A stretch of DNA of 58,125 bases, from the NCBI GenBank assembly GCA_002394685.1, contig DGUP01000029.1, positions 1 through 58,125 of the forward strand. Reading direction: 5' to 3'. The notes under the pieces were generated by a model. The model was given only the letters and a program-made list of their open reading frames with translations, had not been told where the DNA came from and ran no database searches. The stretch is from Treponema sp. UBA4307 (lineage in GTDB: Bacteria; Spirochaetota; Spirochaetia; Treponematales; Treponemataceae). Made by a program: the position numbers and the translations under genes. Every line of letters begins with the position of its first letter. Position 1 is the stretch's first letter. This document shows positions 17,259 to 25,648 of this stretch, in pieces.

Positions 17259-20200
17259 ACTCTTTTCCCTGAACAAATCTAAACCAGTCAGAATTAGAAA
17301 TATTTTCGATTAATCCTTTTTCATTCAGATTAAAATCATTCTTCAAAAGATAAAGCCCTTTCAACGCAATATGGTATGCACCGTTAGCATCAGCATCAAC
17401 AGGAAGCTTTGAAATCCATTTTCCATCATCACTTTTGCCTTTTGCATATTCAAGCCGGCTGTCATAGAAAGTTCCATCATCAGCCATAATAGGAGAAATC
17501 AGATAATCATCTTCTTGTTTTGAAGAATTAGGCACCGAATTTCTCATCTGAAGAATTGCAGTAAACGCACGGTATAAACCATCATAAAAAGAGAAGTTTT
17601 CTCTTTCAGCCTGAACTTCATGAATTTGGTCTATAAAATTGTCCTCTGAATTCCAGTTAATTCCCTGCGCATCGAACAAAGCTTTTAAATTTTCTGTAGG
17701 ATTTACGTGAACAACAGATTTCTCCGCTTTACTAAATACAAGTCGTTCTCCCCTTGAGTAAAGCTCCCATTTTTTCTTAAAGTCTGCACTATCTCCAAAT
17801 TCACTGTAATCAAAATCAAATACAAATGAATCTGTTTTTCTGTCATAACGAATAGAGTCAAACTTATCAAAGAAGTCTTTTTTCTTTTCAATATTAGTCA
17901 AACCTGCAGTATAGAAAAGATTTGCGAAACCAGTTTTTGGGTCAATTTTTGAAGTATACGCAGCCGGAATATAGAAAATCCATCCACACTGCTTACCGAC
18001 ATCACTTACATTTGCAACTTTATTCGTAAGCTGATATGCATTCAAAACTCCACCAGGTTCAGTGTCTTTCTTATCTTTAAAAACAAGATAATTCAATTTT
18101 TCAATGAGCATATTTTCAAACTTTTGATATACTTGTCGTTCAACTGCAAATCGTCCGCGCTTAAAGCCAAAATTCAAATCTTCCATTACAACAATTGCAT
18201 TATTTTCTACGATTAACTTTGCAATTTCATGCACGATGTTTGAAAGATATCCTTCTTTTAATTCTTTGATATTGCTGATTGTCTGCCAGTTTTTGCGAGC
18301 CTTGTCTCGTTCACCCTCTTTCTGAACAAGTTTTTCCTGATAGTTTACAGATACAGTTTTATCATTTCGATCCTGCTCCACAAGGTTGAGCGTTTTCTGA
18401 AGTTCAATTTCGCCTTTCTGATTAATGAGAGAAAGATAAATCAAATGACGCTCACCACGGTCAAGACCAATAATCTTTATATCAGGATTATTTTTTAGAA
18501 CTTGCTGAACTTTTTCATTGAACGTCTTTACCGTAATTTCAGGAGCTTTGAAATTCATTGTAATCGGACAGTGGAACAAATAAGTCTTCTGAGTAAAGTG
18601 ACGGTCTTTAGTGATGTCAAATTTTGCCTCTTTGCAGACAACTTTACCGCTATCAAGAAGTTCTTTTGCTACATCAGAAAGTTTGAAATTCTTTTCCTGT
18701 TTATCAGGATTTTTGAACTTATAGATCTCCTGATAAATTTCTTCTGGAATGGTTTCTCCGTCAGAAGTAGTTCTGTTTACAAGGACCGAGCCTTTTTTAT
18801 GACAAACATTTTTTACATCAGGATTTGCATCACGCCAGAAAAGTTCTGCTTCTCCATTCAATTTAAGACATACATCACAAAGATTTTCTTCACTGAAAAG
18901 ATTTTCCCAGTAAAGCGTATGAAGATTCTTTTTACCAGTTGAACCGTTTCCGCCGTCTCTACCAGTTGAATAGTCTTTATTATAAATCTGGAAAAGAAAG
19001 AGTTTACCGGAATCTATGAGTGAATTGATTTTTTCAGCAGTTACATTCACAAACCAAATTTTATAAAGTAAAAGATTAATCTCTTTGTAAAACTGATCAA
19101 CCTGCTTAAATTGGCTGCAGTCGCCTAAAGAAGAAAAATCATATATACATGTACTTTTATAGGAATGAACAAAGGTCATACAAAATGAAATCCAATCCTT
19201 TACAGCTTCTGTATAACCTTTTAAATCGCCGGTATTCCTATAATAGTCAATTTGAAACATTTTCTTTTCATTAAAAGTTTTATTATTCAGGTCAAAGACT
19301 CTCTTTGAAATTACAAGTGGCTTAATAAAATTATCGTTTTCCAAAATATAATCTTCATTAGAGTTTTTAAAATGTTGTTTAACATCATTTAACTGTGTCG
19401 AACATTTTGGAATCATGGTTGTTACATCCTTAAAATACTTATACACAAGCTTTTCGTAACAATCATTCTTTTTTGTACATGTTTCAGTATTATTCTCAAC
19501 GTCAAACTTTGGTTTATCTTTTGGATTTAATACTCCTAAATAATATAGTCCACTTCTACGGAGTAAAATACATGTATAATCAGATTCTTTGTTTACGTCC
19601 CAACCTTTTGCTAATGAAACATTATCAAAATTCAGTTTTACCTTCTTCACCTCATTCGGCTTTTTTGTAACAAAGTTTCTTACCTTATTATAAAGCGGAA
19701 CAATTTCAGAAAGTATTTGCATTATCTCGTCAAATTTTGAATAGAAATCAGTGTCTTTCTGCTCTTCTCCGCGGTAATCTAGAAGTTTCAGATAATGATA
19801 AAGATTCTGCGCTTCATCAAGGAAATCTTTTATCTGAGTTGCAGACTCTTTTTCCTTTATCAGATTTTCCTGTTTTTCAAAATCAATTTTCTCAAAGGCA
19901 GATTCTATATTCTTTAGAATTTCTACAGAAGTTTTTTCTTTTGATTCTTCAACAGTACGAAGTTCTGCAATTTTGAAATAATTTTTTACGGTCTTTTTTA
20001 CAACAACGTCATTTTCTTTTGCCCATCTTTCATATGCATTCTGTAAATCTCCCAGAGAACAATCCCTTTTTGCTATTTCTTTTCTGATAGCCTCAACTTG
20101 CTTTTCTGAGAGTTCCTTCTTTGCACCATCTTTTTCGATTAAGAAAAGACCTTCATGCAAAATCGACCAGTTACCAAAAAGCTTTAATGAGAACTCTGTA

Positions 20201-21282
20201 ACTTCTTTTGCTGGCACATAAATCTGATTCAAATCATAATCCGATTTTTCAAAAAGTGTTTTTACCTCAGAAAGAATTTTATTTAATGACTGTTCCTTAA
20301 ACTGTTTTACAGACTTGTAAATCTCTTCGCTTGATTCAAATCCCACAGGAATAAAAGAAGCCGTGCTTCTATCGCTCAAAATCTGCTTATACAATACGGT
20401 CATTTTTCGTTTGAGCTTATTTTTTTCTTCTGCAGGAAGCTGCTGACGGGCAAGATTTATTTTTTCATTTAAGCCCTGAAGTTTTTGAGTACCCGCTTCA
20501 CCAGCTACACCACCAATTATCGTATTATAAAAATCAATACCACTCTGGCTCAAGACTGCATTAAATCCGTCTGCACTAAAAATATCAGCAAGTTTTTTGC
20601 CTTTAAGGATTTCAGAAAGAGATTGTTCGGTCTGTGATATGATTTCCGGGAAGTTTTTATGCAAGTATTCAAAAAGTTTTACGTTTGCATAAAATTTCGG
20701 GAAGTTCTCGTTAACGATTCTATTGCTGATAGCTGTAGACTGGGCTTCTTCACTGTACATATTCTGCCGGTTCTGGTGAAAGCCTGTAAAATATGTTGCG
20801 AAACCTTTGAACACATTTAGAGCAGCCTGCTTGTCAGATATAGCTCCTGATTCATCAGATTTTATTACAGTTGGTACGAATTCGGTTAAAAGTTCTTTTT
20901 TAAAAAGTTTATCAAATCTATCATCATCCTTAAACTTTTTGACAATTTGCTTTCGCATTACCCCTTGTAAAGTTTCCAGTTCTTTTTTAATTTTGTTCTT
21001 CTTCTGCTTATCTTTTTCATTCTGGAATAATTCAAACTTATCGTATAATTCCCTCCATTCAAGTTTTGTCTTAGAAAGAACATCTTCTATAAATGAACGA
21101 TGGAAATCATCTATCATTTGTTTTACTTCAACATAAGCCTTTGAACGCTCTTTATCTTTTTCAAGAAGTTTTAATTTCTCAATGTTTTCTTCTGTCTTTC
21201 CAATTGGAATCAATCTGTTTCGTAATGTAATAGAACGAGAATAGCCGTTCTTCTGTCCACAAAATTGCTCGATAGTTTTCAT
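17248..21282 (-). CDS. cas12a: CRISPR effector nuclease Cas12a (Cpf1)
   Basis: 1344 residues, normal family length. Split RuvC domain with catalytic Asp941 (GLDRGERHLIY), Glu1034 (VVMEDLNFGFKRGRF) and Asp1298 (DADANGAYHIALKG). The WED/PI region has MIPKCSTQLNDV and NLHTLYWENLF, which in known Cas12a proteins contact the PAM and process pre-crRNA. It ends ISNSDWFRFVQ, the usual C-terminal motif. It makes its own crRNA without tracrRNA, fitting the handle in the array. GGAG lies 8 bases before the ATG. It is the first gene of an operon continuing through the RhuM-like gene, Bro-N, cas4, cas1 and cas2. All catalytic residues are present, so it should be active. Confidence 0.98.
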   Translation of the reverse strand: MKTIEQFCGQKNGYSRSITLRNRLIPIGKTEENIEKLKLLEKDKERSKAYVEVKQMIDDFHRSFIEDVLSKTKLEWRELYDKFELFQNEKDKQKKNKIKKELETLQGVMRKQIVKKFKDDDRFDKLFKKELLTEFVPTVIKSDESGAISDKQAALNVFKGFATYFTGFHQNRQNMYSEEAQSTAISNRIVNENFPKFYANVKLFEYLHKNFPEIISQTEQSLSEILKGKKLADIFSADGFNAVLSQSGIDFYNTIIGGVAGEAGTQKLQGLNEKINLARQQLPAEEKNKLKRKMTVLYKQILSDRSTASFIPVGFESSEEIYKSVKQFKEQSLNKILSEVKTLFEKSDYDLNQIYVPAKEVTEFSLKLFGNWSILHEGLFLIEKDGAKKELSEKQVEAIRKEIAKRDCSLGDLQNAYERWAKENDVVVKKTVKNYFKIAELRTVEESKEKTSVEILKNIESAFEKIDFEKQENLIKEKESATQIKDFLDEAQNLYHYLKLLDYRGEEQKDTDFYSKFDEIMQILSEIVPLYNKVRNFVTKKPNEVKKVKLNFDNVSLAKGWDVNKESDYTCILLRRSGLYYLGVLNPKDKPKFDVENNTETCTKKNDCYEKLVYKYFKDVTTMIPKCSTQLNDVKQHFKNSNEDYILENDNFIKPLVISKRVFDLNNKTFNEKKMFQIDYYRNTGDLKGYTEAVKDWISFCMTFVHSYKSTCIYDFSSLGDCSQFKQVDQFYKEINLLLYKIWFVNVTAEKINSLIDSGKLFLFQIYNKDYSTGRDGGNGSTGKKNLHTLYWENLFSEENLCDVCLKLNGEAELFWRDANPDVKNVCHKKGSVLVNRTTSDGETIPEEIYQEIYKFKNPDKQEKNFKLSDVAKELLDSGKVVCKEAKFDITKDRHFTQKTYLFHCPITMNFKAPEITVKTFNEKVQQVLKNNPDIKIIGLDRGERHLIYLSLINQKGEIELQKTLNLVEQDRNDKTVSVNYQEKLVQKEGERDKARKNWQTISNIKELKEGYLSNIVHEIAKLIVENNAIVVMEDLNFGFKRGRFAVERQVYQKFENMLIEKLNYLVFKDKKDTEPGGVLNAYQLTNKVANVSDVGKQCGWIFYIPAAYTSKIDPKTGFANLFYTAGLTNIEKKKDFFDKFDSIRYDRKTDSFVFDFDYSEFGDSADFKKKWELYSRGERLVFSKAEKSVVHVNPTENLKALFDAQGINWNSEDNFIDQIHEVQAERENFSFYDGLYRAFTAILQMRNSVPNSSKQEDDYLISPIMADDGTFYDSRLEYAKGKSDDGKWISKLPVDADANGAYHIALKGLYLLKNDFNLNEKGLIENISNSDWFRFVQGKEYAE

Positions 21283-21319
21283 AACTTCACTCCTTTTTTT
21301 CTTAAGATATATACAATAT

Positions 21320-21355
21320 ATTATACCACATTTTCAGGGACATATACTGTCCCTG
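21320..21355 (-). promoter_or_regulatory. cas12a operon promoter with overlapping palindrome
   Basis: On the minus strand TGGTATAAT (extended -10, hexamer 21320-21325) lies 38 bases before the cas12a ATG. A perfect 8-bp dyad, CAGGGACA (21335-21342) and TGTCCCTG (21348-21355), covers the -35 region, where no good -35 hexamer is seen. The extended -10 explains promoter function without one. The dyad is a candidate repressor site. Confidence 0.6.
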
Positions 21356-21488
21356 CATATATTTTTTTGGGACAAGCGATAGTAAGTACGCAGAGCGTAC
21401 CGAAGCATAGCAAAGAAATGGAGCCAAAAATCGAAACCCTGAATAACACGTTTTTTGCGTAAGCAAAAATGGCCCCTTATAAATTCAA

Positions 21489-21518
21489 TTGAAATAACAT
21501 GATAAATTATGCTACAAT
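21489..21518 (+). promoter_or_regulatory. Promoter of the tRNA-Ala gene
   Basis: TTGAAA (21489-21494), 18-base spacer, TACAAT (21513-21518); the tRNA begins 14 bases further on. The stretch 21361-21480 upstream holds only a small dyad GTACGC/GCGTAC (21386-21400) and no gene. Confidence 0.65.
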
Positions 21519-21531
21519 TCCCCTATATTTC

Positions 21532-21605
21532 GGGGTTGTAGCTCACCTGGCTAGAGCGCTACAATGGCATTGTAGAGGTAGTCGGTTCAAGTCCGATCAG
21601 CTCCA
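21532..21605 (+). tRNA. tRNA-Ala (GGC)
   Basis: 74 bases fold as a cloverleaf: acceptor GGGGTTG/CAGCTCC with two wobble pairs, D-stem GCTC/GAGC, anticodon stem CTACA/TGTAG around loop ATGGCAT (anticodon GGC), T-stem GTCGG/CCGAT with loop TTCAAGT, discriminator A. CCA is not encoded. Confidence 0.95.
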
Positions 21606-21727
21606 GATAAATCTAAACAAATAAAGCTGCCGCTTTGAAAATAAAGTGACAGCTTTTTTAAATTTAATCTTGAACCGACTACCGAGGCAGGCGCTTAAAA
21701 AATGCGAATACTTGGAGCATTTTTTAA
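21584..21727 (+). repeat. Unit 1 of a tRNA 3'-end/terminator tandem duplication
   Basis: From the tRNA T-arm (GGTTCAAGTCCGATCAGCTC) to GAGCATTTTTT, this stretch recurs 222 bases downstream at 21806-21949. It holds a terminator hairpin, an inverted copy of the T-arm (21669-21683, pairing with 21577-21591) and a 12-bp perfect hairpin with arms 21694-21705 and 21717-21728. Confidence 0.9.
21623..21659 (+). terminator. Terminator of tRNA-Ala
   Basis: AAAGCTG (21623-21629) pairs with CAGCTTT (21650-21656), with an inner CTTT/AAAG pairing, followed by a T run. Confidence 0.8.
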
Positions 21728-21805
21728 GATAAGGCAGCATGGATGCTGCCGACGTCCTGCCGAGGCGGCTGCATGAGCGGACACGACGTCCGCGAAATGC
21801 AGCGA
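21728..21805. other. GC-rich palindromic insert between the two tRNA-end repeats
   Basis: About 78 bases, much richer in GC than the surroundings. It contains GGCAGCA-tgga-TGCTGCC, and a nested stem CTGCAT...ATGCAG enclosing CGGAC-acgac-GTCCG. No coding potential is evident. It sits between two copies of the tRNA-Ala 3' end, so it could be the scar of an excised element or a REP-like repeat. Confidence 0.6.
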
Positions 21806-21949
21806 GGTTCAAGTCCGATCAGCTCCAGATAAATCTAAACAAATAAAGCTGCCACTGTGAAAATACAGTGACAGCTTTTTTAAATTTAATCTTGAACCGA
21901 CTACCGAGGCAGGCGCTTCAAAAATACGAAAGCTTAGAGCATTTTTTTT
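21806..21949 (+). repeat. Unit 2 of the tRNA 3'-end/terminator duplication
   Basis: A second copy of the tRNA-Ala 3' end without the 5' part of the gene, followed by its own terminator hairpin (AAAGCTG...CAGCTTT) whose inner stem is CACTGT/ACAGTG instead of CTTT/AAAG, an inverted T-arm fragment (21891-21905) and a decayed AT hairpin. It runs directly up to the stop codon of the gene at 21951. Confidence 0.9.
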
Positions 21950-21950
21950 A

Positions 21951-22850
21951 TCACCTATCCCAGGCTGCAGAAAACTTTTCCATATATTCCTGATTATAAT
22001 TTAATTCAATTCCCATGAGAATTAATTTTTGGTAATAATCAAAATCGTAATCTTCATCTTTTTTAATGCGGATTACTTCTTTAAACATTTCTTCTGAAAA
22101 TGAGTAAAAGAGTGCGTTATAGGCGTGGAGCTCATCACTTGAACTGTTTGATAAAAAATTTACCATACCGTCACAATAATATGAATTCATAAAAGCCGGC
22201 GAAAGATTGAACTTTTTATTTCCATCTGCTGCAGTAAGGATAATATGCCATTCGTCAACAATATCAATTCCTACAGTAAAGGCCCGAGATTCTTCATAAG
22301 TTTCATCTCCATATGAGACTTTAAGTCTTGCCTTCATATCACCTTTTTCAACAATCGGAGTATATGTTCCGGCTCCTCCCCAGCCACTTTCCAGGCGACC
22401 TTCAAAATAACTGCCGTCTTTTTGAAAATCAAAAATAATCCTGTTTTCACACCAGGTAAAGCGTGAAAGAAAATTTCTTAAGTCTTCACTAGTCCAGCCA
22501 GCAGTTGAAAACTTTTTTGGTTCAGGAGTCAGATATCCGCCGAAAACCCATCCCCCCACATAAAATTCGTTTTTCACACTTTCATATGGGAGGAGAATCT
22601 TTACCCAGTTTGATTTTATTCCGTCAATTGTTGCTTCATCTCCAAGATTCAGAATTTTTACTTTCTGCCGGTCTGTGAGAAGGCCGATTTTTTTTGCAGA
22701 CAAAGTCGAATCTGAACGAATTCTTAATCCTTCCGGAGAATTAACATATGCAGAACTAATTAAATTGCCGTCTTTAAAAAAACGGGCATCCTGGGCTGAC
22801 AAAGTTCCAATACAAATTGCAGCCATAAAAAATAGAAATATTTTTTTCAC
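21951..22850 (-). CDS. Secreted SH3-domain protein
   Basis: 299 residues with a signal peptide (MKKIFLFFMAAICIGTLSAQ). Residues about 35-110 form a bacterial SH3 domain (NSPEGLRIRSDSTLSAKKIG, KVKILNLGD, NWVKILLP), usually binding cell-wall peptides. The C-terminal 180 residues (WCENRIIFDFQKDGSYFEGR) are a beta-rich region I do not recognise. It is the last gene of a run with the MEMO-like lipoprotein and the KPVIYLYP protein. A common class in Treponema with no firm function. Confidence 0.75.
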   Translation of the reverse strand: MKKIFLFFMAAICIGTLSAQDARFFKDGNLISSAYVNSPEGLRIRSDSTLSAKKIGLLTDRQKVKILNLGDEATIDGIKSNWVKILLPYESVKNEFYVGGWVFGGYLTPEPKKFSTAGWTSEDLRNFLSRFTWCENRIIFDFQKDGSYFEGRLESGWGGAGTYTPIVEKGDMKARLKVSYGDETYEESRAFTVGIDIVDEWHIILTAADGNKKFNLSPAFMNSYYCDGMVNFLSNSSSDELHAYNALFYSFSEEMFKEVIRIKKDEDYDFDYYQKLILMGIELNYNQEYMEKFSAAWDR

Positions 22851-22877
22851 TGAAGTTTTCTCCTCTTGTTAAAGAGT

Positions 22878-24527
22878 TTATGGTTCTCCTGAATACTGCT
22901 CAATTGCAGGAACAACTCCATTTTCACTTTCATAAGTAAGGTATACTGTTTTCAATTTACCATCGAACCAGTCAAGTGCAAGAACAGCTCCTTTAATTTC
23001 CATTTTATCTTCAGAATATAAAATTCCCAGATTGTAACTTTTAGGCTTTCCCTCTTCCATTACCCAGGCAAAAGTGTCCCGTCCGGCATAATCTGCCCTG
23101 CAAAGAACAAAATCATATCCCGCAAGAAGTTTTTTTATCTGCCCGGCGGAAGGAAATTCATCTGGAGGATTTTTCTGATCCGGCAAGGCATTTAGTACCA
23201 GTCCACGAATTTTATTTTCACCGGAAGCTTTACCTTTACCAGCCTGTGCAACACACAAATCAAGTTTTTCTTCGCTGCATTCCATTGTAGAAATTTCCAG
23301 CGTAGTTCCGTGTTTTGTCTGTGAAAAAAATGAATCACTTTCAGGATCAAAAACAATTGCATCGAAGCCAGTTAAGAAACGGGCTTCACTTCCGGCCATA
23401 TCATGGAGAAGAATTTCCCCAGGGTCAGAAGAAGATTTATAGCGGTCCCATTCCCAGTAAGTACGTATGCCTTCATTAACTTTTCCGCTTCCTGTAAGCA
23501 GGATTGTCTGATTCAGCGAATGGGCATAATCAATCCGGTTAACTTTCTGCCCATTTTTTTCTGCAAGACTTTTAAATGCTTCTTCATCCTTCAGACTGAT
23601 TTGCTCCGGATTATAGAAAGCCCAGTACTGATGACTTGTAGAAACAATTTTATCTCCAGGAATAAAATCCGCAGTGGAAGTTTTGTGAATCATAATTCCT
23701 TTGTCAGAGCCCCGGAATTTATTGTACTCGAAAATTGCAGTCATACATTCCCGGCTGTCAATTTCAATGTGCCGTGGATTTTCCATATTCTGAATTGTAT
23801 GTTCAGTTACAGAATCATGAAGGCTTGTCCATGCAGGAATCTGATAATGTGAAAAATCAATTGAGCCAATCAGCAGGGCATCTTCCGGCAGCAAACGTGC
23901 AAGACAAGCAGCAAGCTTTTTGTAATCCTCATATTCTTCATCCACAGAAAAACCTTTCAGCAGAATAGGAAGAATTTTTGTCTGAGGAAAATAATGTTTC
24001 AAAAATGGTGTGTGAATAAAAATGCCGTGTTCCTGCACCCAGAATTTATCCTGCAGAGAAATTTTGTTTTTCATTTCAGGCTGCTGTAATAAAAGAGAAA
24101 GCAAATCCTCATCAACAAAAAGCGGACCGTCTGGAGTTTTCCAGCAGGTATTTTTTGGAGCAACAATATTTTTCTTTCCCTGTTCAAAATGATCTGTACA
24201 AAGAATAACTATAACAGAAGGATGATTGTTAATTTTAGAGATTGCTTTATAAAATGAATTGATTTGCTTTTCTGTAATATTATGATGGGGAATTACAATT
24301 GATGCAGGCATTTGCTGTGGAATCACAAAAGCATTTGAATTGCTAAAAATATGATTCCACATTGATATGTCACCCTCATATAAGTACCCGGCCTGAGTTG
24401 TAATTTTTCTTCCGGAAATTTTACCAGAGGATTTTAAGTTTTCCCCTGATAAATCTGCCCCGGAAGAAACACAAGAAGCCAGGGCACAAATAAGGATTAA
24501 CGGAAAAAGAATTTTCCAGTTTTTCAT
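22878..24527 (-). CDS. MEMO-family lipoprotein with a C-terminal extension
   Basis: 549 residues with a lipoprotein signal peptide (lipobox LASC). Residues about 60-310 match the MEMO1 / AmmeMemoRadiSam protein B family: IVIPHHNIT, VILCTDHFEQGKKN, VQEHGIFIHTPFLKHYFPQT, LLIGSIDFSHYQ, supplying the conserved histidines. Family members resemble ring-opening dioxygenases and may bind metal; function is poorly known and they are usually cytoplasmic and about 280 residues. This one is secreted and has an extra 230 residues, starting ILLTGSGKVNEG, of uncertain fold. No AMMECR1 or radical SAM partner is nearby. The ATG overlaps the upstream stop by 4 bases. Confidence 0.75.
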   Translation of the reverse strand: MKNWKILFPLILICALASCVSSGADLSGENLKSSGKISGRKITTQAGYLYEGDISMWNHIFSNSNAFVIPQQMPASIVIPHHNITEKQINSFYKAISKINNHPSVIVILCTDHFEQGKKNIVAPKNTCWKTPDGPLFVDEDLLSLLLQQPEMKNKISLQDKFWVQEHGIFIHTPFLKHYFPQTKILPILLKGFSVDEEYEDYKKLAACLARLLPEDALLIGSIDFSHYQIPAWTSLHDSVTEHTIQNMENPRHIEIDSRECMTAIFEYNKFRGSDKGIMIHKTSTADFIPGDKIVSTSHQYWAFYNPEQISLKDEEAFKSLAEKNGQKVNRIDYAHSLNQTILLTGSGKVNEGIRTYWEWDRYKSSSDPGEILLHDMAGSEARFLTGFDAIVFDPESDSFFSQTKHGTTLEISTMECSEEKLDLCVAQAGKGKASGENKIRGLVLNALPDQKNPPDEFPSAGQIKKLLAGYDFVLCRADYAGRDTFAWVMEEGKPKSYNLGILYSEDKMEIKGAVLALDWFDGKLKTVYLTYESENGVVPAIEQYSGEP

Positions 24528-25549
24528 TTAGTTTTTTTACCGCCCCACTCAACTACAGCAAAGCCACTGCGTTCTGCAGGAGTAAGAGTCTGCTCTTTAG
24601 TTTCGATTGCTTCATCAAGAGCCAGGTATTCGAAATAAACACGGATGATTGAATCTGGTTTTGGTGAAATAACGAGAGGCGCTTCACTGTTTATCTTATC
24701 CATTGAGTTGAATGTGATAAATGTGTAAGGCTTTTCTGATTTATTGATTTCTGGAATCCAGAATTCATTGAAGTCAGCAATTTCCTTTTCGTTAAGTCCA
24801 AGGAATGTAAGCTTTTCTACAAAGAACTTTTCAAGTTCAGCAGTTTCAACAACAAAACCTTCACTTGTATCAACTTCACCTGTAAAGTCATTGCTTTCCC
24901 AGAAGAGGTATGGATATTCTTTTCCAGTCTTTTTATCTGTAAGTTTTCCATCAGGAGTTGCAGATACCTTCCATCCATTTTTATATTCAGGGATTGATTC
25001 TGTTACACCACCCTTAGGACTAACTTTTACAGAAACAGTTGTTTTCTTCTGTGGATAAAGGTAGATTACCGGCTTACCCCTTTCATATCCGGAACCCTGG
25101 TGAATGTAAAGGGTCAAAGTAGAGTGCTTATAACTGCCATCCTTAAACTTTGCAATAAAGACATAGTAGTTTGAACCCCACTGCATATTATCCAAGCTTT
25201 CAGAAGCATTGTAAGTAAAACTTGTAGAGCCGGCAGTATACTTTGACAGAGTAAAATCATCGATTCCTTTAGTTGCCTTAGAACCGTTAAGTATGTAGTC
25301 CCAGATTGAAGCTATGCTTGTACTGCTCCAGATACAGCGAACTGAAACACAGTCAGAAGTTACGGAACCAATAATATGCTGAATTCCCATAGTTTCATCA
25401 TAAAGGTAAATACTTCCTGCTTCGTCTTCTAAAACATAATTGTTATCTCCCGACTGAAGTTTATTTACCTTGATTGAACTGTAAGATGCTGCAAAAATTG
25501 AAGAGGCTGTAAACAAAGCAGCGACTAAAAGTGTGATTATTTTCTTCAT
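24524..25549 (-). CDS. Secreted protein with KPVIYLYP motif, unknown function
   Basis: 341 residues with a signal peptide ending SSIFAA. The middle has RGKPVIYLYPQKKTTVSVKV followed by PEYKNGWKVSATPDGKLTD and YPYLFWES. This block defines a family of secreted proteins in anaerobes whose role I do not know. The C-terminal part (FVVETAELEKFFVEKLTFLG, EFWIPEI) belongs to the same family. It is the first gene of a three-gene run (SH3 protein and MEMO-like lipoprotein downstream), linked to the latter by an ATGA overlap. Confidence 0.7.
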   Translation of the reverse strand: MKKIITLLVAALFTASSIFAASYSSIKVNKLQSGDNNYVLEDEAGSIYLYDETMGIQHIIGSVTSDCVSVRCIWSSTSIASIWDYILNGSKATKGIDDFTLSKYTAGSTSFTYNASESLDNMQWGSNYYVFIAKFKDGSYKHSTLTLYIHQGSGYERGKPVIYLYPQKKTTVSVKVSPKGGVTESIPEYKNGWKVSATPDGKLTDKKTGKEYPYLFWESNDFTGEVDTSEGFVVETAELEKFFVEKLTFLGLNEKEIADFNEFWIPEINKSEKPYTFITFNSMDKINSEAPLVISPKPDSIIRVYFEYLALDEAIETKEQTLTPAERSGFAVVEWGGKKTK

Positions 25550-25570
25550 ATTATCTCCTTAAAGAAAATC

Positions 25571-25598
25571 TATATTAAAAATAACTTTACGTTATTTT
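25571..25598 (-). terminator. Probable terminator after the OmpA-like gene
   Basis: AAAATAAC (25578-25585) and GTTATTTT (25591-25598) form a hairpin followed on the minus strand by TAATATAG. It lacks a long T run after the stem, so it is a weak terminator or an operator. Confidence 0.4.
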
Positions 25599-25648
25599 CT
25601 CTGCATTCATTATTTCCGAAATTACAAAATAATGTCAATCAAAGGGAA

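Noticed and set aside
21597..21812. Minus-strand open frame across the tRNA repeat region
   Set aside because: It reads through a tRNA 3' end, terminator hairpins and palindromes; these explain the sequence better than a protein.
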